This document shows positions 36,562 through 45,661 of a stretch of DNA of 64,000 nt, piece by piece. A program made the position numbers and the translations under genes. The notes beneath the pieces are model-generated. The model was not told the origin of the DNA and made no database searches. It saw only the letters and a program-made list of their open reading frames with translations. Numbering within the stretch: position 1 is the stretch's first letter; the number at the start of each line of letters is the position of its first letter. Origin of the DNA: UBA1723 sp045629285. Lineage in GTDB: Bacteria; Bacteroidota; Bacteroidia; Bacteroidales; Paludibacteraceae. The DNA is taken from the NCBI GenBank assembly GCA_045629285.1, contig JAZQQY010000009.1:1-64000 (forward strand), read 5' to 3'.

Positions 36562-36870
36562 TAAATGTCTTTCTTTATATTTTTCAAATTATGGCACCTA
36601 CATTCGACATGCTTTTGTTTCCGATTCTCGACCGGATTAAAGATTGATCAGTCAGAATAATCGTATTCAAATAAATCACAAAAGCACCCTGAATACGGAT
36701 GCTTTTGTGTATTCAGGGAAATCAAAGATTAAAACAAAACGGGTTTGATGTTTCTTAATTTAGGAAAATGAAAAAAAGAGGATTTTGTGGATAATATGAA
36801 AATAATAGTTAGATTTGTTGATACCTAGGGTTTAGGTTGGGATAAATAATAACTACAAAACTACAAATTT
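36562..36870. other. Intergenic region with interlocked inverted repeats
   Basis: No gene is seen. The notable element is at 36676-36717: CACAAAAGCA, then CCCTGAATA, a 4-base spacer, then TGCTTTTGTG and TATTCAGGG. Each of the first two blocks is the reverse complement of the later block in the same order, so the two stems interlock instead of nesting. The remaining sequence before the GNAT gene is AT-rich leader. Confidence 0.65.
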
Positions 36871-37680
36871 ATGGATACGATAACTTTTGATAACGGGTAT
36901 TTAAGAAGGATGGATGAATCAGATTTTGATTTTTTTCAATCGATGTTTGATGTGCCAGATATCCTAAGATACTATTGTCTTACTGAAGAACAAGAGAATA
37001 ATCTGTACCAGTTCTTTATGGATCTTCTTAGAATGGATCAAATGAGAAGTGCTCTTGACTATATAATAGTTGACAACTACGGCAATAATGTCGGGTATAT
37101 TTCAGGTGAGGTGAGAGATGGCTCCGAATTTGACTATGACAACATAACAAAAATAACAGTGGCATATGCTATAATGCCCAAATATAGAAATATGGGATTT
37201 GCGACTCAGGCATTAAAAGTGTTTACCGATTTTATTTTTATAAATTCTGATATTCCTGTCGCATATCTTGACATTAATAATGCCAATAAAGCATCGCAAC
37301 ATGTTGCAATTAATGCTGGATATGTACGAGATTCTTTCCATCCATACATTGATAGTAAACACTTGGATGCAGGAACAAGATGTATGTGGTATGCATATGC
37401 ATCTAGACACAAAATATGTGAGGAAGCCATGTATCTGGCTCGAGTAGACAGGGATGCACAGGCAGTCGAACTGTTCGAATTGGCACTTAAACAACCACAT
37501 GACAATGGTAGCCCCTATACAGATGCACAGATAATGTCTAACATGGGTATATGTCTGTCTCAGATAGGAAAATATTATGAAGCATATGATTGTCTTCAAT
37601 ATGCGATTGCACATGGTCTTGACAATCCAAGTATACAAAAAGAACTTCGCTGGCTCAAGGAAAACCAAGGTATCGGATAA
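36871..37680 (+). CDS. GNAT acetyltransferase with C-terminal TPR region
   Basis: Residues 1 to about 170 look like a GNAT N-acetyltransferase of the RimJ type: start LRRMDESDFDFFQSMF, core VAYAIMPKYRNMGFATQAL with the acetyl-CoA pyrophosphate-binding loop (near residues 97-110), and YLDINNANKASQHVAINAGY. From about residue 190 to the end there are two tetratricopeptide-like helix pairs (DRDAQAVELFELAL; SNMGICLSQIGKYYEAYDCLQYAI). The substrate is unknown. The gene stands alone with its own leader. An acetyltransferase with TPR could be the toxin or modifier part of a defence or toxin-antitoxin unit, but nothing here shows that. Confidence 0.65.
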   Translation: MDTITFDNGYLRRMDESDFDFFQSMFDVPDILRYYCLTEEQENNLYQFFMDLLRMDQMRSALDYIIVDNYGNNVGYISGEVRDGSEFDYDNITKITVAYAIMPKYRNMGFATQALKVFTDFIFINSDIPVAYLDINNANKASQHVAINAGYVRDSFHPYIDSKHLDAGTRCMWYAYASRHKICEEAMYLARVDRDAQAVELFELALKQPHDNGSPYTDAQIMSNMGICLSQIGKYYEAYDCLQYAIAHGLDNPSIQKELRWLKENQGIG

Positions 37681-37759
37681 TTTTTTCAAGTCTTCTGTGA
37701 AATTTCACCAAATAGTGTAATGCTACGTAATCAAATTTTGGATTTAATAATTAACGCCT

Positions 37760-38686
37760 ATGAAAGTTGAACCATTACCTAATCCAGAAGGGTTGGAAAA
37801 TATTACTTCTGAGGAACGTAATAGTTTTATTCGTAATTTTCTTCATGACTATTACCACGAGTATTATATTCTTGATGGATATTCACCTCTGTTTGATTAT
37901 ATAAATAGATGGGCAAATGAATTTTGTCCTTCATATGATCCGGACGCGGGACTAATGCCATCAGAAACTCCATTTCATTTTGCTCGACGATATTTGTGTG
38001 GGAAGATTTCCAATGTAGAAGAGATCAAAACAAAATATGAAAATTCTGAAGAATTGCTAGATACTTTGGATGCATATGATATTGATAAGTCCAAGTATTT
38101 TTATTTGTGTCTGATGCTTAAAGATTACATTGATGGATTTGACGACGCCACGAAGAAACAGCCTTCACACATAGAAGTTATAAAGGCGTTTATTGATAAG
38201 TTGGACGAGATGATTCCGGATGAGAATTTATGGCATGTGGGGGAAGCAAAACATGGAGCTGAACTTACTTTGAAAGTAGATGGAGTAAAAGGTGTTTTTA
38301 GAACAACCAACAAGGTGCTAATAAATACAATAAATTTTTGTATAAGTGAATTTTATCATAAATACAAAGACGGAAACACTAATCTTCATTTTGCTCCTAT
38401 CAATTTTGAAGATAAAAAAAGTATTTCAAATACAGAAAAAGCATATTTGTTTTATATATATCTTAAGTGGTTTTTAGAGGACAAGAAGTTGGTTAAAAGA
38501 ACTTTGGATAAAAGTAGGGATTTGCTTATATCTCGATCTTATTATGTGTTCGAAATATCGGACAATTTAGACAAGGATAAATATTATTCATATGGCAATG
38601 GAAATCATACACTTAGAGATTTAATTAAGAAATGTAATGATCCGAGGAAAAAGGTACTTAACAATTATAATATGTATCTTTTGTAA
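37760..38686 (+). CDS. Hypothetical protein of unknown function
   Basis: I do not recognise this 308-residue protein. It has no signal peptide or membrane segment and is acidic and aromatic-rich, with many helices. The middle (GAELTLKVDGVKGVFRTTNKVLINTINFCISEFYHKY, read in short parts) could be a small alpha/beta unit. A strong terminator directly follows the stop, so it ends its transcript; the GNAT gene lies 79 bases upstream and may be in the same unit. Confidence 0.6.
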   Translation: MKVEPLPNPEGLENITSEERNSFIRNFLHDYYHEYYILDGYSPLFDYINRWANEFCPSYDPDAGLMPSETPFHFARRYLCGKISNVEEIKTKYENSEELLDTLDAYDIDKSKYFYLCLMLKDYIDGFDDATKKQPSHIEVIKAFIDKLDEMIPDENLWHVGEAKHGAELTLKVDGVKGVFRTTNKVLINTINFCISEFYHKYKDGNTNLHFAPINFEDKKSISNTEKAYLFYIYLKWFLEDKKLVKRTLDKSRDLLISRSYYVFEISDNLDKDKYYSYGNGNHTLRDLIKKCNDPRKKVLNNYNMYLL

Positions 38687-38717
38687 AAAATCCCCCTCAA
38701 ACGAGGGGGATTTTTTT
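38686..38717 (+). terminator. Intrinsic terminator
   Basis: AATCCCCCTC and GAGGGGGATT form a perfect 10-bp stem with a 4-base loop and a run of seven T residues. It begins at the stop codon of the orphan gene. Confidence 0.92.
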
Positions 38718-38865
38718 GATTTTTTTACCCCACTTTTGAAGGGGTTTGATATACAAATATATAATTACCCTTTTGACTTTAGGGGGTGAAAAATACAAGA
38801 TTTTAACCCTGTAAAATATTGAAAATTAAATAGTTAAAATATTTTTCTGTTTAAGAAAGTTATAA

Positions 38866-38916
38866 TATTTTTGCACTCGCAATCCAGGAGATACTTCTGA
38901 TTTGCGAGTGCTTTTT
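38866..38916 (+). promoter_or_regulatory. Stable-RNA-type promoter followed by a terminator-like hairpin
   Basis: TATTTTTG at 38866-38873 fits the -7 box. It runs straight into GCACTCGCAA, which pairs perfectly with TTGCGAGTGC (38902-38911) followed by TTTTT. The 15 bases TTTGCACTCGCAATC are also found at the tRNA-Asp promoter (2807-2821). It may be an attenuated leader for the DUF3825 gene or the source of a short RNA of about 45 bases. Confidence 0.55.
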
Positions 38917-38982
38917 ATATAAAATAACAAAACACTCAGAACAAAATTTTTAATCGCTCCAAAGGGCTTAATTTTATTCAAA

Positions 38983-40227
38983 ATGAATAAGACTATTAAA
39001 AAATTAATTTCGGAGACAACTCCTAAGGTTACCATTAATGGTAACAAGTATGTAAATCTTGCTAGTTTGGGCAAGTCATTACGTGAAATGTCTATCAATA
39101 TAGGCAAGACACGTCAGTTCTTTGAATCGCATCCTGATGAATTCGAACTATATGTTGACAAAAGTCAGAAAACAGCGGTTGTATATGTGCGTACAATAGA
39201 ACAAAAGGTGACTTTTCCAATTGACGATAGATTGGGAAAGAGTGATGCTGACACGACAAAATCTCGAGTTGGGGGTAAAGGAAATACAGTCATTCCTAAT
39301 AGAGAGAAGTCATTGGAGGATTGGGCTTATCTATCTAATGATATCAACAGCACATTTCTTGATAGACTAGCCAATATGGCAAGAAAAGAGGATTGGTCTT
39401 ATAGTAACGGCAAACCCGTTTATCCTAAACATCCTATTTTGTACCAGTACTTACGTTATACTTTTTGCCGTTTACAACATCAGGAAAAAGTAAAATATTC
39501 TATTGATGGGCAATGGGCTGCCTGGAATACAGGTTTGGTAGACCACCGCTTTGAACCTATTATTGCTCTTTTTCGAAAAAATAAACCTGGTCAAAAGTCA
39601 GAATGGAATTTTAATGATTTTGTAATCGAAGGTGAGAAATCAGGCAAAATAATCAGTAATCTATTTGAGGGTAAGATTGAGCGTGCAACATATACAGAAG
39701 ACTGGAAGGATATGGTGTATGACGAATCTCTAGGCATTCCGACACTAGATTTTGATCATATATTGAAACGCTTGGATCGCATTCCAGATCGTTTTTGGCA
39801 GATATTTGCACCAAGAGGATTTGAGGTGAAATCCACTGAGAATATGTATCGCCATATGCTTACTGAATATTATGAGTCTTTACGTGAAGCAATTTCGGAA
39901 GATACGACAGCTTACCGTCAGATTATGAAAGCGTTTCAAAATTCGCTTGAACTTGCGATGAAAAGGATTGCATGGAATTCACGCACGGCGGTGCCTATGT
40001 ATTACCCAAAAGAGAATCGACTTTGTTTGCTTATTCCTTTGTGTCTAGTGGATGAAGACAAGGAAGATGTTGCACTTGTAGTGAAGCGTACTCCAGCAGG
40101 AAAGTACGACGGCGCTACTATCCTTACTCTTGATATGGCCTATGCTGATTCTCGAGTGGTGCAATGTCCGACAAGTGACTGGCTAATCAGTGCTAATATC
40201 GAAGGGGCAGGAGAGTCTCTAATTTAA
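38983..40227 (+). CDS. DUF3825 protein with LOTUS-like N-terminal domain
   Basis: A 414-residue protein. The first 75 residues (KYVNLASLGKSLREMS, GKTRQFFESHPDEFELY, then a VVYVR strand) resemble an OST-HTH/LOTUS winged helix, a domain known to bind RNA or structured nucleic acid. From about residue 115 the sequence matches DUF3825: AYLSNDINSTFLDRLANMA, WAAWNTGLVDHRFEPIIALF, and near the end AVPMYYPKENRLCLLIPLCL and LTLDMAYADSRVV. The molecular role of DUF3825 is not known to me. The next gene, 133 bases on, encodes a large Hsp90-type ATPase with a nuclease-like end, and the two may form one system. Confidence 0.65.
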   Translation: MNKTIKKLISETTPKVTINGNKYVNLASLGKSLREMSINIGKTRQFFESHPDEFELYVDKSQKTAVVYVRTIEQKVTFPIDDRLGKSDADTTKSRVGGKGNTVIPNREKSLEDWAYLSNDINSTFLDRLANMARKEDWSYSNGKPVYPKHPILYQYLRYTFCRLQHQEKVKYSIDGQWAAWNTGLVDHRFEPIIALFRKNKPGQKSEWNFNDFVIEGEKSGKIISNLFEGKIERATYTEDWKDMVYDESLGIPTLDFDHILKRLDRIPDRFWQIFAPRGFEVKSTENMYRHMLTEYYESLREAISEDTTAYRQIMKAFQNSLELAMKRIAWNSRTAVPMYYPKENRLCLLIPLCLVDEDKEDVALVVKRTPAGKYDGATILTLDMAYADSRVVQCPTSDWLISANIEGAGESLI

Positions 40228-40360
40228 GAAATATCCCATTTTTCCAATGGTGCTCACTTTGGTGATTTTGTATAGTATAAAAGCTTTGATGTAAGGTTTT
40301 TAGGTTCTGCCTTTATCGAAGAATTTGACAATAGAACCCTAAATTTAAAATTTAATAATA

Positions 40361-43300
40361 ATGTCTATATTATCAAATGAAGCCCTAGAGCTTCAGAAGA
40401 AAGAGGCTCGCGATAGCAGTTTACGTCAAGACTTAAAAAGTCATTGTACAAAGATTCGAGATGGTATCAACAAAAACGGTTCCACTAGTGGAAATCGTGC
40501 TATCTGGGAGCTTTTCCAGAATGCAGGCGACTTGGCATTGAAGGCAACTACAGAAATCGTGATCTCTCTTACAAATGAGTCTTTTGTGTTTGCCCATAAA
40601 GGAAAACCATTCACATACGACACTTTGTGCTCTCTTGTTAAGCAGGTCAGCTCAGAAGAGAAAGAAAACGAAGATGCCGTAGGTCAGTATGGAACAGGTT
40701 TTCTTACAACTCACAAATTTAGTAGAAAAATCACTGTTAATGGTAGTATGCGTATTAGTGAGTCTCCTGAAGCCTATGTCAACGTCACAAATTTTGTGAT
40801 TAACCGTACCAACTTTAGTGACATACCTCTGTTTATTGAAGACATGGCTGAGCAGATAATTGAGGTTGAAAACCTTATGGATGGAGAGCAACATTCTGAG
40901 GCTAGAGAATGGACTTCTTTAGATTATGAATTGAACGAAGAGCGTAAGGCTATCGCTCAGACTGCCATTGATGAAGCAATGAAGTTGATGCCATATGTGT
41001 TGACTTTCAATGACAATATTGATTGTTGTACAATCGATGACCAGACTCGCAATCAAAAATTCGTTTTCAAAAAGGTTGACAAGACAACGTCTATTCCTGG
41101 CCTTTATTGCAAGTCTATTATGATCTCCAAAAATGACGAACAACCAAGACCATTTGATTGTTTCTATTTGGATTGTCATTCTGGGAAAAGCCGTATTTTG
41201 TTGCCTCTAGAGTCAGAGACTCGTGTCCGTTCATTAAAGAATGTGCCAAAGTTGTTTGTGCATTTTCCTCTAATTCCTCAGAGTGGTCAGGATTATTTTG
41301 GAGTGAATTTTCTATTCCATTCTCATCTGTTCACCCCAGAGGAGCCTCGTGACAACATTATAATCCCTAAACTAAACGACGCTACAGATAAAATGGCCAA
41401 TGCCAATAAGGCAGTGCTGGATGAGATGACAGGTGTACTTTGGAGATTCCTAGAGGAAAATGTCCAGACATGGACAAACACCATAGATATGGCATCAATC
41501 GACATAAAAGACTTCGGATTTAATGATCCTAAGACGGAAGCTTATTACAAAGAACTCAAGGAAAAATGGGCTACTGAGTTCAGCAAATTAAAATTGATGG
41601 ATATTGATGGGGTCAGATATAGCATGAGCGAAACCAATCACCCAGTTGTATTGGATTCTGAACTAACTTTGTTCTTGTCGTCAAAGACAGACAACGATTA
41701 TCTGTCTGTCATTTATCCATACGCAAGGGGTGCTGCTAAAGTGCCTAGCAAAGAAGATTTGCTAAGATGGTCGTTGATTGTGTCTGGATGGAATTCAAAC
41801 ACTAAAGAAAATTTTGTAGGTCTTGAATCTATAGTGGACTTTGTCAGTAAGAATAATGGAGGTCAACTACATAATATGCTTTCATTGGTTGTGGAAGCAG
41901 GGCACACTGAGTATTTTGAGAAATTCGCTCTTCTTCCAAACAGAGAAGGAGTATTGATGACACGTAGTCAGTTGCATAATGCAGCGCCAATCACAAAAGA
42001 TCTTTATGTGTTGGTTAAAGCATTGAATCCGGCAATATGTTCTAAAATGGTAGATGAAGAGTATGCGGATGTGGTTGAGTTGTCTACATATGACAGACAA
42101 AATCTTCGAGATGAATTGAACTCAACTATTGAGGCGAAAGAAACAGAGTATTGGAAAAATGGTAATGCCCCTAAACCTTATGATGGAGAATTCGAGAGGC
42201 ATTTGATTGATTTGTGCTCTTGTTACAACTCTCTTAATGGGGATTCAAAACGAAAGAGATTGATGCCTGTGATATGCAAATTTGAAGGGGTTGAGTATAA
42301 GGAGAGAGAAATTCCTGCATGGGAGGGTGAGTCTGCGTCATTTGACCTTTATAGATCAATATTTCTTTCTTTGGTTGAGAACCAAATGATGAAGATTGCA
42401 GACAAAGATTCTCAGTGGGTGTCAGACCATTATGACGACCTTGTGACTTTTGTTGGCAATGCAACAGGAGATGATTATAAGAGTTTCTGTACACGCTATG
42501 CAATCTATCCTGATATGAATAAAAGTCTGCACGAACCAGAAAGTTTAAGAAAATGTGTCGACGTGGATGACATTCTATTTGGTTTGTATGAGAAAGTGAT
42601 GGATGACGACTTGAAGTCAAAATGTGTGGATCCTGCATTTGCGACATTCTTTGGAAAGTATAATGAAGATTCTTCTTATCAATATACTTCAACATGTGTC
42701 GCCAATGATATCAAGGAAAGGTTGAGTGAAGGACATTACAAAGATACTATTGTTCTTGATATCATAGACTTAACAGAATCAAATACATCTGATGGATTGA
42801 AATGGAGAAGTCTGTTCAAAGACATTTATGACCAGAGACAGTCCATCCGTTATAATCTAGGCACCCCTGAAGAACATCAGGCTGTGAATACATTGTTGAA
42901 GCAAAATAATCCTGATTTGCTTAAAAAGATGGCAGATGTTTCAGAACGTCAAGATGCATTATTGATCATTGACAAGGGACTGGATGCTATAGAAAGGATG
43001 AAGGACGATGCTTACAAATGCATGCTTGGTGCTTATGTAGAGGAGCATATACAACGATTCTTGGAAGAAGCTTTATCTGGAACAGGAATCAGTGTGACCA
43101 ATAACCAATATGGTCAGGATCTACTACTGAGCAAAGATGGTAATGAAGATTACCATATTGAGATTAAGTCACGTTGGAACAACGTCCAATCAGTGGCGAT
43201 GACTTCCAACCAGTTTGACTGTGCCGTGGATTGTGCCGACAGATATGCTCTTGTCTGTGTAAATATGTATCATTTCGATCAAAACAGAGCAGCCCAAGGT

Positions 43301-43522
43301 GACTCATTTGAACTATCTGAGATTTATTCGGACATTAAGTGTCTTGATAACATTGGCGATTTGGAGACGGACTTACATAACCGTACTGATGAAGCGTTGA
43401 GAGGTGGCTCAGATGACATTCGTTTGAATGCTAGTTACAAAGTAATCGTTCCACAACAAGTCTTCAATAATAATTCTTTGGATTTCAATGGATTGGTTGA
43501 AAGAATAAAATTGAAGTTTTGA
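40361..43522 (+). CDS. Sacsin/NO VEIN-like GHKL ATPase with C-terminal DUF3883
   Basis: A 1053-residue protein with an N-terminal Hsp90-type ATPase: the N-box AIWELFQNAGDLA (near residues 47-59, with E and N-x-x-D positions), a KGKPFTYDTL loop, and the glycine box GQYGTGFLTTHKF (near 109-121). The middle 700 residues are unassigned. The C-terminal 150 residues fit DUF3883, the domain shared with the plant protein NO VEIN. It contains the PD-(D/E)xK-like pattern GISVTNNQYGQDLLL followed by YHIEIKSRWN, where D and E-x-K are the expected catalytic positions. Such ATPase/nuclease combinations occur in bacterial defence islands. Action on foreign DNA is inference. It is probably expressed with the DUF3825 gene or from its own leader. 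Confidence 0.7.
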   Translation: MSILSNEALELQKKEARDSSLRQDLKSHCTKIRDGINKNGSTSGNRAIWELFQNAGDLALKATTEIVISLTNESFVFAHKGKPFTYDTLCSLVKQVSSEEKENEDAVGQYGTGFLTTHKFSRKITVNGSMRISESPEAYVNVTNFVINRTNFSDIPLFIEDMAEQIIEVENLMDGEQHSEAREWTSLDYELNEERKAIAQTAIDEAMKLMPYVLTFNDNIDCCTIDDQTRNQKFVFKKVDKTTSIPGLYCKSIMISKNDEQPRPFDCFYLDCHSGKSRILLPLESETRVRSLKNVPKLFVHFPLIPQSGQDYFGVNFLFHSHLFTPEEPRDNIIIPKLNDATDKMANANKAVLDEMTGVLWRFLEENVQTWTNTIDMASIDIKDFGFNDPKTEAYYKELKEKWATEFSKLKLMDIDGVRYSMSETNHPVVLDSELTLFLSSKTDNDYLSVIYPYARGAAKVPSKEDLLRWSLIVSGWNSNTKENFVGLESIVDFVSKNNGGQLHNMLSLVVEAGHTEYFEKFALLPNREGVLMTRSQLHNAAPITKDLYVLVKALNPAICSKMVDEEYADVVELSTYDRQNLRDELNSTIEAKETEYWKNGNAPKPYDGEFERHLIDLCSCYNSLNGDSKRKRLMPVICKFEGVEYKEREIPAWEGESASFDLYRSIFLSLVENQMMKIADKDSQWVSDHYDDLVTFVGNATGDDYKSFCTRYAIYPDMNKSLHEPESLRKCVDVDDILFGLYEKVMDDDLKSKCVDPAFATFFGKYNEDSSYQYTSTCVANDIKERLSEGHYKDTIVLDIIDLTESNTSDGLKWRSLFKDIYDQRQSIRYNLGTPEEHQAVNTLLKQNNPDLLKKMADVSERQDALLIIDKGLDAIERMKDDAYKCMLGAYVEEHIQRFLEEALSGTGISVTNNQYGQDLLLSKDGNEDYHIEIKSRWNNVQSVAMTSNQFDCAVDCADRYALVCVNMYHFDQNRAAQGDSFELSEIYSDIKCLDNIGDLETDLHNRTDEALRGGSDDIRLNASYKVIVPQQVFNNNSLDFNGLVERIKLKF

Positions 43523-43541
43523 TAGGACTGTAGTAAACATA

Positions 43542-43568
43542 GGGCAATCCAACGGGTTGCTCTTTTGT
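43542..43568 (+). terminator. Terminator after the GHKL ATPase gene
   Basis: GGGCAATCC pairs with GGGTTGCTC (with G-T pairs) around a 3-base loop and is followed by TTTT. It lies 20 bases past the stop. Confidence 0.6.
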
Positions 43569-43660
43569 GGTAGTGTAAAATGAACTGTGTCAAATTAAAG
43601 TTTCAATATAAACTACCTAAATGTCTCACTGTATTAGTTCAATCATTATATTAATTATAA

Positions 43661-43688
43661 GAGAGTGGGTCTATTACGGCTCACTCTC
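43661..43688 (-). terminator. Hairpin after the polymerase-like gene
   Basis: GAGAGTG and CACTCTC form a 7-bp stem 17 bases past the stop of the minus-strand gene. The T tail is poor, so this call is tentative. Confidence 0.4.
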
Positions 43689-43704
43689 ATTCTAAATTAA
43701 TCAG

Positions 43705-45627
43705 TTATATACGATAGATGTTAGTTCTTCCTTTATGTCCGAGCACCCTCCACCTACTTACTAAGTTCATACCATCCCTGAGTTCAACCATAAATGGATA
43801 TCTGGTATTATCAGATTCCTTTAGTTTGATAACATTCCAATCATCTAAGAAACCATTCCATGTCTCAGTATAACTACACTCGTCACAACGTAACATATCT
43901 ATCCATCCTTTCATGGTAATAATATCCTCCCCATTAATGACGAATAAAATTTGTTTAAAATGCTGTTTATTACCATTTTGTGATTTTGCTTTTTTTCGCT
44001 TTGAATTATCCTTTTTCAATTTGTCTGTCAAGTGTAACACAACATCATTGTGACTCTCATTCCAAATATACTCTAAATATCCCAACTCTAAGGCGGTTTG
44101 GATTACAATTGATTTTGAAGTTCCATTTGATGCTGACAATTTTATTGCTCTGGCTTTTATTTCAATCAATTGGTTCATATGGGTCAGGTCTTCCATAAGC
44201 CAATCTATATCAACTGGCATGTCTTCTGACAGTGTAGGCATTAGTAAATACTTTCGATAGACTTTTGTCATAATTGCTTTTACAACGTCAATAGTCAATG
44301 TGGAATTCTCAGGTACATCTACAACCTCAATCGCATCATGGATGTTAAATACCCTGTATTTAGGATTCAGCTTGTAAATTTCGTTAAGAATCTCACGATA
44401 GATAACAGATTCAATCTTCATCATATTTGATGGTAATTCTTTTCTATCCTTAGGATTAGAGTCTTTTTTCTTTTCTGTCCTAACCAGTTTATTGACGGTT
44501 GGAAATTCGTCTTGAAATATACTTGCTAATGGATATTTCTTTTTACCCGTGGATTTACGGGTAACGTTGTTTAGTCCCTTACGGTAAAACACTTGACCAA
44601 ACATTTCAAGTTTTATGTCACTTCTTGTTACCACAATATCGTTGTCGAATGAAGATTCCTTTTGCTTGTCTAGAATATAATTCCAGAACTTACCCGTGCT
44701 AGTCAAGTAAATATAGAATAGTGCATCAGCAGGTATTGCTTTAATTGCTTTCTTTGATACGCCATCTGTTACTAGAATTTTTTTAATATTGCTTGCCTGC
44801 AGATGTATAGGTTGTTCAAATACCTTGTAGATAGCATCTAAAGTCTTTTCATCAATTCTAAAATGTTTTATGATTGTAAGATTAAACAGCAAAGGATGGC
44901 TGTTTTTGCAATCGCAAGCAAATGATATATTGAGAAATGGCTTAAGATCTCTAGAGCAGTTGGTTAATGCGTGGTATATACGATCATTACTGTCCACTTC
45001 ATCTATCATTAGTTTACCTTCATTGTTGACTAACTCTTCTATCTTGTCAAGTCGGCAATTCATAGCATCTACTGTTGGATACTTAAATTTTTCAACGTAT
45101 GCTCTAGCTTGTTTGGGGTATGTCAGTTTTAATGCCTTTAGCGATGATGTATAGCGATTATAGAACTTGGTTGGCAATAAAGACTTTATTCGATTTTCGT
45201 TTTCAATCCTTAAAAGTTCGTTATCGTCCAATCCTTGTTTTGACAGTACCTTTTCAACGTGGTAGGAGATGCCGTCACATAAGTAGTATTTCATAGATTC
45301 TTTACCGGGTATATACGTTCTATCAATCATGATTATTCCAAGCATCTCCAAATTGTACATCATATCTACGTAGGCGTTTCCATATGCTTTTTTCCCCCTC
45401 ATGATTTCAGCATTCATTATCGCACAGCCACTGTGTATATTCTTTTTAATGATGGTGTGAATTAGTCTTTTATATTTTTCTATCCAAGTGCCAACCGTAT
45501 TGTATTTAGGAGTAACATCCTCCAGGGCATTATTTGTGCGTTCCGCAACTGCCTTATGGTGGTTGCGAGCAATCTCTTCAAGTGAATAGCCATCTAAGTG
45601 GTATTCTCGATAGTATTTCATTTTCAT
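43705..45627 (-). CDS. Large protein with DNA polymerase A-like motifs
   Basis: A 640-residue cytoplasmic protein without a firm family assignment. Two segments recall the palm of family A DNA polymerases. FACDCKNSHPLLF (near residues 238-250) resembles motif A, where D is followed by S-x-x-x. YRVFNIHDAIEVV (near 433-445) resembles the HD motif C, followed by acidic residues. The segment between them (KRKGLNN, EFPTVNKLV, IYREILNEIY) could hold the O-helix equivalent. The N-terminus (GYSLEEIARNHH) looks like a small helix-turn-helix. Proteins of this look are frequent and unannotated in Bacteroidetes mobile elements. If the reading is right, it could copy the excised element. It is the last gene before the right attachment site and points inwards. 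Confidence 0.4.
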   Translation of the reverse strand: MKMKYYREYHLDGYSLEEIARNHHKAVAERTNNALEDVTPKYNTVGTWIEKYKRLIHTIIKKNIHSGCAIMNAEIMRGKKAYGNAYVDMMYNLEMLGIIMIDRTYIPGKESMKYYLCDGISYHVEKVLSKQGLDDNELLRIENENRIKSLLPTKFYNRYTSSLKALKLTYPKQARAYVEKFKYPTVDAMNCRLDKIEELVNNEGKLMIDEVDSNDRIYHALTNCSRDLKPFLNISFACDCKNSHPLLFNLTIIKHFRIDEKTLDAIYKVFEQPIHLQASNIKKILVTDGVSKKAIKAIPADALFYIYLTSTGKFWNYILDKQKESSFDNDIVVTRSDIKLEMFGQVFYRKGLNNVTRKSTGKKKYPLASIFQDEFPTVNKLVRTEKKKDSNPKDRKELPSNMMKIESVIYREILNEIYKLNPKYRVFNIHDAIEVVDVPENSTLTIDVVKAIMTKVYRKYLLMPTLSEDMPVDIDWLMEDLTHMNQLIEIKARAIKLSASNGTSKSIVIQTALELGYLEYIWNESHNDVVLHLTDKLKKDNSKRKKAKSQNGNKQHFKQILFVINGEDIITMKGWIDMLRCDECSYTETWNGFLDDWNVIKLKESDNTRYPFMVELRDGMNLVSRWRVLGHKGRTNIYRI

Positions 45628-45630
45628 ATT

Positions 45631-45661
45631 CCTATGTTTTTTGGTTTGTACTAAACATAGG
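45631..45661. promoter_or_regulatory. Inverted repeat ahead of the polymerase-like gene
   Basis: CCTATGTTT and AAACATAGG form a 9-bp inverted repeat with a 13-base spacer, ending three bases before the ATG of the minus-strand gene. It could be an operator, or an mRNA hairpin covering the ribosome site. Its position suggests autoregulation. Confidence 0.5.
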
